64,000 nt of DNA from Hominenteromicrobium sp964531265. Its GTDB lineage: Bacteria; Bacillota; Clostridia; Oscillospirales; Acutalibacteraceae. Within the stretch, counting starts at the first letter, position 1. Each line of letters opens with the position of its first letter. This document shows, in pieces, positions 35,113 through 42,939 of the stretch. Below the pieces are notes generated by a model. The model did not search any database. It had not been told where the DNA came from and worked only from the letters and a program-made list of their open reading frames with translations. The position numbers and the translations under genes were made by a program. Where the stretch lies: contig CAZHDW010000001.1 of assembly GCA_964531265.1 (NCBI GenBank), positions 62,001-126,000 on the forward strand, given 5' to 3'.

Positions 35113-36126
35113 ATGAAGATGGAATTTGTTGATGAGAGTGAGCTTGATATCGAAGAAGAAATAGAGGACGGCGAGCACGGTAAGATTGTTCTGGTGGGCG
35201 AGCCGATGGGACTTTTCATCGCAGAGGAGCTCGGCGAGCTTGAGGATGTCGAGCACTTTTCGGCAGCCGTTGCCGGTGCGGAATACAATGTGGCTGTCGG
35301 ACTTTCACGACTCGGCCACACCGCCATGTACTGCACACGCCTCGGAAACGACCCCATGGGCAGGAGAATACTCAAGAGTATGCAGAATAACGGAGTTTCC
35401 ACAGACCTCGTGTCGGTTGTTGATAACGAGCTGACAGGCTTCATGATGAAGGGCAAAACAGAGGTGGGTGACCCGAAGATAGCTTATTTCAGAAAGAACA
35501 GTGCGGCTTCTGCGATATCCGTGCACGATATCGATAAGCTCGACCTCTACGGATGCGATTTTCTGCACGTTACCGGCGTTTTTCCGGCAATATCCAAATC
35601 TGCCTTTGACGCAGTGCGCAGACTGATCTCTCGTGCCAAGGCACTGGATATGTTCGTGTCCTTTGACCCGAATCTTCGTCCGCAGCTTTGGCCGAGCGAA
35701 AAGGAAATGATACGCAGCATGAATATGCTGGCTCAGGATGCTGACCTGATACTGCCGGGTATCGGTGAGGGAAAAATACTGACGGGTAAGGACAGCGCCG
35801 AGGAGATAGCAAAATTCTACCATGATATGGGTGTTGACAGCGTTGTTGTGAAGCTCGGTGCGGACGGCGCATATTGGTCATGTGCCGGTGAGAGCGGAAC
35901 CGTCGGCGGTTTCCCCGTTGAAAAAATCATCGATACAGTTGGTGCCGGAGACGGCTTTGCAGCAGGTGTTCTCAGTGCTGTTGCAGAGGGCCTTTCCCTG
36001 CGTGAGGCCACCTTTAGGGGTACTGTTATCGGCTCGATACAGATATCCAATAAGGGCGACAATGAGGGGCTTCCCTCAAGGGAGAAGCTTGAAGAGATAA
36101 TAAACGAAGGAATAGTAAGGGTTTAA
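35113..36126 (+). CDS. PfkB-family sugar kinase (2-keto-3-deoxygluconate kinase-like)
   Basis: Ribokinase-fold kinase of 337 residues. KdgK-like features are AGAEYNVAVGLSRLG, the DPNLRPQLW motif, and the C-terminal DTVGAGDGFAAGVL with the catalytic Asp. An ATG at 35113 lies 9 bases from AAGGAG; the GTG at 35104 abuts that site. The N-terminus carries an unusual acidic extension of about 25 residues (DESELDIEEEIEDGEHG) before the first strand. The substrate could be 2-keto-3-deoxygluconate or a related sugar acid; no other pathway gene for it is nearby. Confidence 0.8.
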   Translation: MKMEFVDESELDIEEEIEDGEHGKIVLVGEPMGLFIAEELGELEDVEHFSAAVAGAEYNVAVGLSRLGHTAMYCTRLGNDPMGRRILKSMQNNGVSTDLVSVVDNELTGFMMKGKTEVGDPKIAYFRKNSAASAISVHDIDKLDLYGCDFLHVTGVFPAISKSAFDAVRRLISRAKALDMFVSFDPNLRPQLWPSEKEMIRSMNMLAQDADLILPGIGEGKILTGKDSAEEIAKFYHDMGVDSVVVKLGADGAYWSCAGESGTVGGFPVEKIIDTVGAGDGFAAGVLSAVAEGLSLREATFRGTVIGSIQISNKGDNEGLPSREKLEEIINEGIVRV

Positions 36127-36138
36127 CGGAGGAGCATC

Positions 36139-36588
36139 ATGGCAAAACCTGAAACAGCCATTTTTACCAACATGTGTATGGTAACGGATGGCAGGGGCAA
36201 TGTATTGGTACAGGACAGAAATGATCCGGGCTGGCCGGGAATGGTATTCCCAGGTGGACATGTTGAACCGTATGAGTCGTTTTCGGAGTCCGTGATACGT
36301 GAGGTATGGGAGGAATCCGGAATACGCATAGAGGAGCCGAGGCTCTGCGGAGTAAAGCAATTTTACACCGAGAACGGCTGCCGCTATGTTGTAATGCTCT
36401 ATAGGGCCGATAAATTTACGGGCGAGCTGAGATCCTCCGATGAGGGAGAGGTCATGTGGGTACCGCGCAGTGAGCTTTTTGAGCACAAGCTGGTCGACAA
36501 CTTTGAGGATATGCTTGCCGTTTTTGAGGACGACGAAAAGTCCGAGTGCTTCTATCCGCATGGCGGAAGCGAGGTTAAGTTTTTCTGA
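36139..36588 (+). CDS. NUDIX hydrolase
   Basis: The 149-residue protein holds one complete NUDIX box (G-x5-E-x7-REVWEESGI, near residues 36-58), which binds metal and cleaves nucleoside diphosphate derivatives. The overall sequence resembles 8-oxo-dGTP diphosphatase (MutT)-type members, though such labels are weak without assay. It lies 12 bp after the sugar kinase and 34 bp before deoD, so nucleotide clean-up tied to nucleoside salvage is plausible. Confidence 0.85.
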   Translation: MAKPETAIFTNMCMVTDGRGNVLVQDRNDPGWPGMVFPGGHVEPYESFSESVIREVWEESGIRIEEPRLCGVKQFYTENGCRYVVMLYRADKFTGELRSSDEGEVMWVPRSELFEHKLVDNFEDMLAVFEDDEKSECFYPHGGSEVKFF

Positions 36589-36622
36589 TAGCTCAGTTAA
36601 TAAACAGCATGGGAGGAATACG

Positions 36623-37321
36623 ATGACACCGCATAATATGGCCGAAAAGGGCGACATAGCAAGGACGGTTCTCATGCCGGGCGACCCGATGAGAGCGAGG
36701 TTCATTGCAGAAAGCTTCCTTAAAGACCCGAAATGCTTCAATACAGTGCGCGGTATGCTCGGCTATACCGGCAAATACAACGGCAAAGAGGTTTCCGTAA
36801 TGGCAAGCGGAATGGGCATTCCGTCCATGGGCATATACAGCTATGAGCTGTATAATTTCTACGATGTTGAGCAGATAATTCGTATCGGCTCTGCCGGGAG
36901 CATAGCCGATAATGTCAAGCTGCGCGATATAGTTATAGGCATGGGCACGTGTACGGATTCCAACTATGCTGCCCAGTATCACCTGCCGGGTACCTTTGCG
37001 CCGATAGCGGATTTCGGACTTCTGGAAAAGGCGGTTGAAAACGCCAGGCGCATGAATGTCAGCTTCCATGTGGGAAATCTGCTTACGAGTGATGTCTTTT
37101 ATGAGGAGCCGGACAACAGCTCCAGGCAATGGCGAAAGATGGGCGTTCTGGCCGTTGAAATGGAATCAGCCGGACTGTATATGAATGCTGCAAGATGCGG
37201 CAAAAAGGCACTTGCCATGATGACGGTATCGGATGACCTCATTACGGGCGAAAGGCTCTCTGCGGAGGAAAGGCAGACCTCCTTTACGCAGATGATGAGG
37301 GTAGCCCTTGAAATAGTGTAA
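36623..37321 (+). CDS. deoD: Purine nucleoside phosphorylase, DeoD type
   Basis: The enzyme splits purine nucleosides with phosphate to give base and (deoxy)ribose 1-phosphate. The 232-residue protein has MPGDPMRAR at the phosphate site, GMGIPSMGIY, RIGSAGS, EMESAGLY and the catalytic Asp in VSDDL. GGGAGG stands 6 bases before the ATG at 36623; the longer frame upstream overlaps the NUDIX gene and is rejected. With the next gene it forms a nucleoside-breakdown pair. Confidence 0.95.
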   Translation: MTPHNMAEKGDIARTVLMPGDPMRARFIAESFLKDPKCFNTVRGMLGYTGKYNGKEVSVMASGMGIPSMGIYSYELYNFYDVEQIIRIGSAGSIADNVKLRDIVIGMGTCTDSNYAAQYHLPGTFAPIADFGLLEKAVENARRMNVSFHVGNLLTSDVFYEEPDNSSRQWRKMGVLAVEMESAGLYMNAARCGKKALAMMTVSDDLITGERLSAEERQTSFTQMMRVALEIV

Positions 37322-37353
37322 TAGGCTTTTTGCGGCTGATTGAGGTGTAAACA

Positions 37354-38658
37354 ATGCTGATGATCGATCTGATACGAAAAAAGCGTGACGGCGGAGCCCT
37401 GACGGAGTCGGAGCTGGAATTTATAGTGCGAGGCTGCACGGACGGTTCGATACCGGATTACCAGACAGCGGCGTGGCTGATGGCGGTATTCTTTCGCGGA
37501 ATGACGGCGGACGAGACCGCACGACTGACAATGCTGATGGCAAATTCGGGCGACACGGTCGATCTTTCAACACTTTCCGGAATAACTGTTGATAAGCATT
37601 CCACCGGCGGTGTCGGCGACAAGACCAGCCCAATAATTGTTTCGGCAGCGGCGGCCTGCGGTGTAAAAATAGCCAAAATGAGCGGACGCGGCCTCGGGCA
37701 TACCGGTGGTACCGTTGATAAAATGGAGAGCATACCGGGCTTCAGAACGGCTGTATCCAAAGGAGAGCTGCTTGAGATAGTTGAAAATGTCGGCTGTGCG
37801 ATGATAGGGCAGTCCGGCGAGCTGTGCCCGGCGGACAAAAAGCTGTATGCTCTAAGGGATGTTACCGGTACTGTGGAAAGTGTGCCGCTGATCGCTTCCA
37901 GCATTATGAGCAAAAAGATAGCTTCCGGCTGCGACCGAATTCTGCTCGATGTAAAATGCGGAAGCGGTGCTTTTATGAAAACACAGCAGGATGCCGAGCG
38001 CCTTGCCGAAGAAATGGTCAGGATAGGTACGAAGGTCGGCAGAAAGACCGTGGCGCTCATTACCGAGATGAACAGGCCGCTTGGCCGCGCTGTGGGAAAT
38101 GCCCTCGAGCTTATTGAGGTGTGCGAAACGCTCAAGGGACGCGGCCCGGAGGATCTGACGGAGGAGTGCGTGGAGCTTGCGTCGAATATGATATATCTCG
38201 GCGAGCGAGCGGACTCTATGGAGACTGCAAGAAAAATGGCAGACACGGCCATTCACGGCGGTGCTGCCTTTGAAAAATTCTGTGAGATGGTCAGCGCTCA
38301 GGACGGAGACACCACCTATCTTGATGATACCGACAAATTCACGCTGTCCGCGGTAAAGCGGAATGTCCTTGCAGAGCGGAGCGGATATATAATCGCTGTG
38401 GACGCGGAGAGAATCGGCCGCGCATCCGTGCTTTTGGGTGCCGGTCGGGAGACTGCCGACGGAGTGATAGACCACGGCGCAGGTATTGTGCTTTGTAAAA
38501 ATCTCGGCGATAGAGTGTGCGCCGGAGAAAAAATAGCCGAGGTGTATTCCTCGGATGAGAACAAGTGCATTACGGGCGGCAGAATGCTGCTCAATGCCTT
38601 TGAACTTGGAGAGACTGAGCCGGAGCGGCGTCCGCTGATACTTTCCAGAATAGAATAA
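37354..38658 (+). CDS. pdp: Pyrimidine-nucleoside phosphorylase
   Basis: This glycosyltransferase-family-3-like enzyme phosphorolyses uridine and thymidine. The 434-residue protein shows the family signature SGRGLGHTGGTVDKMES, the phosphate loop KHSTGGVGDKTS, and KKIASGCDRILLDVKCG, with the usual C-terminal alpha/beta domain. GAGGTG precedes the ATG. It is the last gene of the araR-manA-kinase-NUDIX-deoD-pdp run and is followed by the hairpin at 38665. Confidence 0.94.
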   Translation: MLMIDLIRKKRDGGALTESELEFIVRGCTDGSIPDYQTAAWLMAVFFRGMTADETARLTMLMANSGDTVDLSTLSGITVDKHSTGGVGDKTSPIIVSAAAACGVKIAKMSGRGLGHTGGTVDKMESIPGFRTAVSKGELLEIVENVGCAMIGQSGELCPADKKLYALRDVTGTVESVPLIASSIMSKKIASGCDRILLDVKCGSGAFMKTQQDAERLAEEMVRIGTKVGRKTVALITEMNRPLGRAVGNALELIEVCETLKGRGPEDLTEECVELASNMIYLGERADSMETARKMADTAIHGGAAFEKFCEMVSAQDGDTTYLDDTDKFTLSAVKRNVLAERSGYIIAVDAERIGRASVLLGAGRETADGVIDHGAGIVLCKNLGDRVCAGEKIAEVYSSDENKCITGGRMLLNAFELGETEPERRPLILSRIE

Positions 38659-38664
38659 AATAAA

Positions 38665-38694
38665 AAACGCGTACGGAGTCTTCCATACGCGTTT
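38665..38694. terminator. Bidirectional terminator between pdp and the cyclophilin gene
   Basis: AAACGCGTA and TACGCGTTT form a 9-bp stem with a 12-base loop, A-rich on the left and T-rich on the right, between converging genes. Confidence 0.8.
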
Positions 38695-38703
38695 GATTTG
38701 GGA

Positions 38704-39219
38704 TCAGGCCTTTACGGGCTCGTCGTACTCAACACCGAAGGTCTCAACTGTGACCTTTTCCATTGTCTGATCCATGAGCGGACGGTCAGACCAGTCGCGC
38801 TTTGTGGATACGATAGCCTGTGCAACATCGATGCCCTCAATTACCTTGCCGAAGGCTGCATACTGGCCGTCAAGGTGGGGAGCGTCAGCTACCATGATGA
38901 AGAACTGGCTGCCTGCGCTGTTGGGATGCATGCTTCTTGCCATGGAGAGAACGCCGGTTGTGTGCGTGAGGTCGTTCTTTACGCCGTTTCCGTAGAACTC
39001 ACCCTTAATGCTGTAGCCGGGGCCGCCCATACCGGTTCCCTCGGGGTCACCGCCCTGGATCATAAAGCCCGGGATAACACGGTGGAAGATTGTGCCGTCA
39101 TAGAAGCCCTTTTTGACAAGGGAGATGAAGTTGTTGACGGTGTTGGGAGCGACATCGGGATAGAGCTCAGCCTTGATAACGCCGCGGCCTGTTTCGATAG
39201 TAACGATAGGATTCTGCAT
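38704..39219 (-). CDS. Cyclophilin-type peptidyl-prolyl isomerase
   Basis: The 171-residue single-domain cyclophilin has the catalytic Arg in FHRVIPGFMIQGGD, then SMARSMHPNSAGSQFFI and HLDGQYAAFGKV, where His replaces the Trp of cyclosporin-sensitive forms, as is common in bacteria. There is no signal peptide, so it acts in the cytoplasm as a folding helper. It is monocistronic. A clear -10 (TATAAT on the minus strand, near 39260) lies upstream, but the -35 is weak. Confidence 0.95.
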   Translation of the reverse strand: MQNPIVTIETGRGVIKAELYPDVAPNTVNNFISLVKKGFYDGTIFHRVIPGFMIQGGDPEGTGMGGPGYSIKGEFYGNGVKNDLTHTTGVLSMARSMHPNSAGSQFFIMVADAPHLDGQYAAFGKVIEGIDVAQAIVSTKRDWSDRPLMDQTMEKVTVETFGVEYDEPVKA

Positions 39220-39307
39220 TTTGTATGTCTCCTTTCAGATTTGCGTATTCAGCAATATTATAGTAAAGTATATCACATAGATCATGAAAAGGGAAGTGAC
39301 TTTTGTT

Positions 39308-40063
39308 TTGAAGCTGATATCATGGAACGTTAACGGACTCCGCGCCTGCATGGGTAAGGGCTTTGCGGATTTTTTGAAAAATGAGGACCCGGATGTGATC
39401 TGCCTTCAGGAAACAAAGATGCAAAGGGAGCAGGCGAATTTTGAGCTTCCGGGGTATCATGAATACTGGAATTCCGCCGAGAGGAAGGGCTATTCTGGCA
39501 CGGCGATTTTCTCAAAGACAGAGCCGATATCGGTGACCTATGGCATTGGCCTTGAAGCGGCGGACGCCGAGGGACGCGTTATCTGTGCGGAATATGAAAG
39601 CTTCTATCTGGTTACGGTATATACGCCGAACTCTCAGCGTGGGCTTGTGAGAATAGACTTCAGGATGGAATTTGAGGATGCCTTTCGTGCGTATCTCTCC
39701 GAGCTTAATAAGAAGAAGCCTGTTATAGTTTGCGGAGATATGAATGTTGCGCATAAGCCGATAGACCTTAAAAATCCAAAGACGAACGTGGGCAATGCCG
39801 GCTTCTCCTATGAGGAGCGTGGAAAGTTCACAGAGCTGCTTGCATCCGGCTTTAATGACAGCTTCCGTTTGTTCTATCCCGAAAAGGAGGGTGCGTACAC
39901 CTGGTGGTCATACATGTTTAATTCGAGAGAGAAGAACACCGGATGGCGTATAGATTATTTCCTTGTGACGGATGAGCTTCGTGACAATGTCAGTGACAGT
40001 ATTATTTTGAGCGAGGTTATGGGCAGCGACCATTGCCCGGTTGAGCTGCTGCTGGATATATGA
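39308..40063 (+). CDS. xth: Exodeoxyribonuclease III / AP endonuclease
   Basis: This enzyme cuts DNA at abasic sites in base-excision repair. The 251-residue product has LISWNVNGLRA, QETKM, the YTPNSQ region, CGDMNVAH and GSDHCPVEL, covering all metal and catalytic residues. A TTG start at 39308 gives the usual family N-terminus MKLISWNVNG; an in-frame ATG at 39284 would add eight residues and its match to AAGGGA is no better. Either is possible. It is divergent from the cyclophilin gene; the gap of about 90 bp is A/T-rich and carries candidate -10 boxes for both. Confidence 0.94.
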   Translation: MKLISWNVNGLRACMGKGFADFLKNEDPDVICLQETKMQREQANFELPGYHEYWNSAERKGYSGTAIFSKTEPISVTYGIGLEAADAEGRVICAEYESFYLVTVYTPNSQRGLVRIDFRMEFEDAFRAYLSELNKKKPVIVCGDMNVAHKPIDLKNPKTNVGNAGFSYEERGKFTELLASGFNDSFRLFYPEKEGAYTWWSYMFNSREKNTGWRIDYFLVTDELRDNVSDSIILSEVMGSDHCPVELLLDI

Positions 40064-40102
40064 ACCGTGCCGAGAATGTCGGCCGATATGGGAGGGATGA
40101 GA

Positions 40103-41071
40103 ATGCAGGAAGAGCTGATGCGCCGATTGAGGGTGATAACGCCCGAGGAGCAGAGTATTTTGAATGGCGGCGAGGTGGACAGGCACGCGTATACCGAAAA
40201 GGCGGTCTTTACCGTTGACAGCGAAAAGATGATAGAGCGTGGCCAGATGATAACCGTTCGTCCGCATACGCGCTTCGCTCCGTTTCCGAGGCATTCGCAT
40301 AACTATATCGAGATATTGTACATGTGCTCCGGAAAAACAGTGCACAGAATAAACGGCGGAGAGCCGATAACGCTGAATACGGGCGAGCTGCTTTTTCTCG
40401 GAAGAGGCGCTTCACATGAGGTGGAGCGTGCCGGTATTGATGACATAGCGGTGAATTTCATCGTGCTTCCTCAGTTTTTCGATGCCGCACTGGAGCTTAT
40501 CGGTGCGGATAATGTGCTTGGCAGATTCATTGCCGATTCAGTCAGCCACATGGACAGCCTTGACAGCATGCTGTTTCACGTTGCGGATGTTTTGCCGGTA
40601 CAGAATCTTGTGGAAAATATGGTCTGGGCGTTGGTCTCGGATACCAATAACCGCAGAAGGATCACACAGAACACCATGGCATTGCTGTTTTTGGAGCTTC
40701 TCAACTGCACGGACAGATTGGATCATAATGAGGATGACAACGAGCACAGCACGCTTGTTATGACGGCCCTGAGGGAGATAGAGGAGAATTACCGCGTGGC
40801 GAGCCTTACCGAGCTTGCTGCGCGCTGCGGAGTCACCGTTTCGTACCTCAGCTCCGCTGTGCACAGCGCCACGGGCTCAACCTTTAAGGCTCTGCTTCAA
40901 AGAAAGAGAATGGAAAGAGCGTCGGCGCTGCTGAGCAGCACAAGAATACCTGTGGGGGATATAATAACCGCTGTCGGCTACGAAAACACGAGCTATTTCT
41001 ATCGCACATTTTCAAAAATGTATGGAGTTACACCGAGAGAATACCGTGAAAAGCACGGGTATCGGTATTGA
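40103..41071 (+). CDS. AraC-family transcription regulator
   Basis: An N-terminal cupin-like sugar-binding domain (FPRHSHNYIEILYMCSG, with metal-type His residues) is joined to a C-terminal double helix-turn-helix (LAARCGVTVSYLSSAV and GDIITAVGYENTSYFYRTFSKMYGVTPREYR). GGGAGGG stands 6 bases before the ATG at 40103, which is preferred over earlier ATGs. The protein has 322 residues. It stands near abfA and the rhamnose operon, so control of rhamnose or arabinose genes is a fair guess. The rhamnose promoter has a poor -35, as expected for an activator-dependent promoter. Confidence 0.85.
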   Translation: MQEELMRRLRVITPEEQSILNGGEVDRHAYTEKAVFTVDSEKMIERGQMITVRPHTRFAPFPRHSHNYIEILYMCSGKTVHRINGGEPITLNTGELLFLGRGASHEVERAGIDDIAVNFIVLPQFFDAALELIGADNVLGRFIADSVSHMDSLDSMLFHVADVLPVQNLVENMVWALVSDTNNRRRITQNTMALLFLELLNCTDRLDHNEDDNEHSTLVMTALREIEENYRVASLTELAARCGVTVSYLSSAVHSATGSTFKALLQRKRMERASALLSSTRIPVGDIITAVGYENTSYFYRTFSKMYGVTPREYREKHGYRY

Positions 41072-41087
41072 TGATATGAATACCGCA

Positions 41088-41121
41088 AAAGGGCTGTAGG
41101 AGTCATACCCTACAGCCCTTT
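41088..41121. terminator. Bidirectional terminator between the AraC gene and abfA
   Basis: AAAGGGCTGTAGG and CCCTACAGCCCTTT form a perfect stem with a 7-base loop between two converging genes. Confidence 0.9.
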
Positions 41122-41139
41122 CGTTTGTTCGGATTTGAT

Positions 41140-42654
41140 TTACTTTGTAAAGCGCAGGACGTTCCAGGAGGTCTTGCTGAGGCTTACGCGATAGATGTCG
41201 CCATCCTTTTCCATGCGGTCTGTGACGGTCTTCGGGACTACTGCATCGGCGGTTGCTGTGTTTACAGCCTTCATATCGTCGTTTTCAAGGACGATATGCT
41301 CCGCCGGATGATAGCCGCTGAAGGAGCGCAGATCGATATCGAGCACAATGTCGTCGGTAACACTGCGGTTAACTGCGAACACTGTGACTTCGTCCTTCTC
41401 CTCGTTCCAGACTGCGATGGACTCAATATCGGTTACATCGGTGAAGTCCATGGTGTCGTGCTTTGAGGAGGAGAGCACCGGCTGCAGGGCCGCGCCGCGG
41501 CCGTACTTTGAAGCGTGGAGCAGCGGATAGTAGATGGTCTGCTTCCATGCCGGGCCGTTTTCCTCGGTCATAATGGGTGCTATAACGTTGACAAGCTGTG
41601 CAAGGCAGGCCATCTTTACGCGGTCGGAGTGCTTCATAAGGGTTATGAGCATGAGGCCGACAAGCAGTGCATCCTCGAAGTCGTAATGATCCTCGAGCAG
41701 GTGAGGAGCTATCTGCCACGGACGATTCTTCATGGTGTCGCTGTCCGCCGCATCGGCATGGAACCAGACATTCCATTCGTCAAAGCTGAGGTTTATACTC
41801 TTCTTTGCACGCTTTTTTGCCTTTATGAAGTCGCAGGTAGAGATGACTGTCTTGATGAAATTGTCCATATCATCGCTCTGTGCGAGGAAGTTTGCCGTGT
41901 CGTTAAAGCGGTTGCCGTAGTAGGTGTGCAGTGAGATGTAGTCCACGCTGTCATATGCCCAGTCGAGAGCTGTGGCCTCCCACTGCGGGAAGGTCGGCAT
42001 ACCGGTATTGGAGCTTCCGCAGAGAACAAGCTCTATGGACGGGTCGATCTGGCGCATGGCCTTGGCGGTTTCGTTTGCGAGGTGGCCGTATTCATCGGCG
42101 GTCTTATGGCCTGTCTGCCACGGGCCGTCCATTTCATTGCCGAGACACCATACCTTGATGTTGTGCGGATCCTTAACACCGTGCTTTATGCGCATGTCAC
42201 TGTACTTGGTGCCGGAGGGATGATTGCAGTATTCCAGCAGGTTGCAGGCGGCCTCAATGCCGCGTGTACCGAGGTTCACGGCCTGCATTATCTCTGTATC
42301 GGCCTTTTTAGCCCATGAAGCAAACTCGTTGATACCGATAAGGTTGGGCTCTGTGCTGCGCCATGCGAGCTCAAGACGCTTCGGACGCTCATCAACGGGG
42401 CCGACGCTGTCCTCCCAATAGAAATTGGAGACGAAGTTGCCGCCGGGGTAACGCACTATGGGTATCTGTAATTCGCGTACAAGGTTGATGACATCGCGTC
42501 TGAAGCCCTCTTCATCGGCGGTGCTGTGATCGGGCTGCCAGATGCCGCCGTAAACCGCACGGCCGAGGTGCTCGATAAATGAGCCGTAGATGCGCTTGTC
42601 GATCTCGGAAATTTTGAAATCCTTTTCAACTGTGAGCTTTGCAAACTTTTTCAT
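41140..42654 (-). CDS. abfA: Alpha-L-arabinofuranosidase, GH51
   Basis: GH51 enzymes remove arabinofuranose from arabinan and arabinoxylan oligomers. The 504-residue protein has the (beta/alpha)8 barrel and C-terminal jelly roll of the family: RYPGGNFVSNF, the acid/base Glu in WCLGNEMDGPW, and the nucleophile Glu in LSFDEWNVW. No signal peptide is present, so substrates are imported oligomers. GGAAAGGA lies 8 bases before the ATG at 42654; the ATG at 42660 is too close to it. Its promoter has an AraR operator at the transcription start, linking it to the regulator gene at 33016. Confidence 0.96.
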   Translation of the reverse strand: MKKFAKLTVEKDFKISEIDKRIYGSFIEHLGRAVYGGIWQPDHSTADEEGFRRDVINLVRELQIPIVRYPGGNFVSNFYWEDSVGPVDERPKRLELAWRSTEPNLIGINEFASWAKKADTEIMQAVNLGTRGIEAACNLLEYCNHPSGTKYSDMRIKHGVKDPHNIKVWCLGNEMDGPWQTGHKTADEYGHLANETAKAMRQIDPSIELVLCGSSNTGMPTFPQWEATALDWAYDSVDYISLHTYYGNRFNDTANFLAQSDDMDNFIKTVISTCDFIKAKKRAKKSINLSFDEWNVWFHADAADSDTMKNRPWQIAPHLLEDHYDFEDALLVGLMLITLMKHSDRVKMACLAQLVNVIAPIMTEENGPAWKQTIYYPLLHASKYGRGAALQPVLSSSKHDTMDFTDVTDIESIAVWNEEKDEVTVFAVNRSVTDDIVLDIDLRSFSGYHPAEHIVLENDDMKAVNTATADAVVPKTVTDRMEKDGDIYRVSLSKTSWNVLRFTK

Positions 42655-42683
42655 ATACATATTCCTTTCCGGAGTTTACCTAA

Positions 42684-42724
42684 GGTTGTACGTACATCTT
42701 ACACTCATTTGACTGATATGTCAA
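42684..42724 (-). promoter_or_regulatory. abfA promoter with AraR operator
   Basis: On the minus strand: TTGACA (42719-42724), 17 bp, TAAGAT (42696-42701). Overlapping the -10 end and the start site is TTGTACGTACAT (42686-42697), an 11 of 12 match to the AraR core TTGTACGTACAA. A repressor bound there would block open-complex formation. Confidence 0.8.
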
Positions 42725-42848
42725 TAATAAAAACCGCCGTCCGTGGTGAGACGACGCAATGGTAAAAATTGTGAAAAATTGGCATCATGTTGTAATTGCT
42801 GGCAGACATATTGGCGTTTGTGACCTCAATTTGTTATATGTTACAAAA

Positions 42849-42889
42849 ATAAGGACGTTTTTTTGTTAAAACAGCGTCCTTATCTTTTT
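42849..42889 (+). promoter_or_regulatory. Terminator-like hairpin upstream of the rhamnose operon
   Basis: ATAAGGACG (42849-42857) pairs with CGTCCTTAT (42875-42883) and is followed by CTTTTT. No plus-strand gene ends before it. The -10 TATACT at 42903-42908 lies just downstream with no good -35. The remaining 42725-42848 shows no clear feature. It could end a small leader RNA or insulate the operon from abfA divergent transcription. Confidence 0.5.
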
Positions 42890-42939
42890 GCGCAAGTTTT
42901 GATATACTATAGTCATTAAGAGCAGAGGAGGCGTTGTTA

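Noticed and set aside
42759..42869. 36-codon frame in the leader region of the rhamnose operon, ending in the hairpin loop
   Set aside because: Only a weak ribosome site and no clear promoter; could be a leader peptide but support is too thin.
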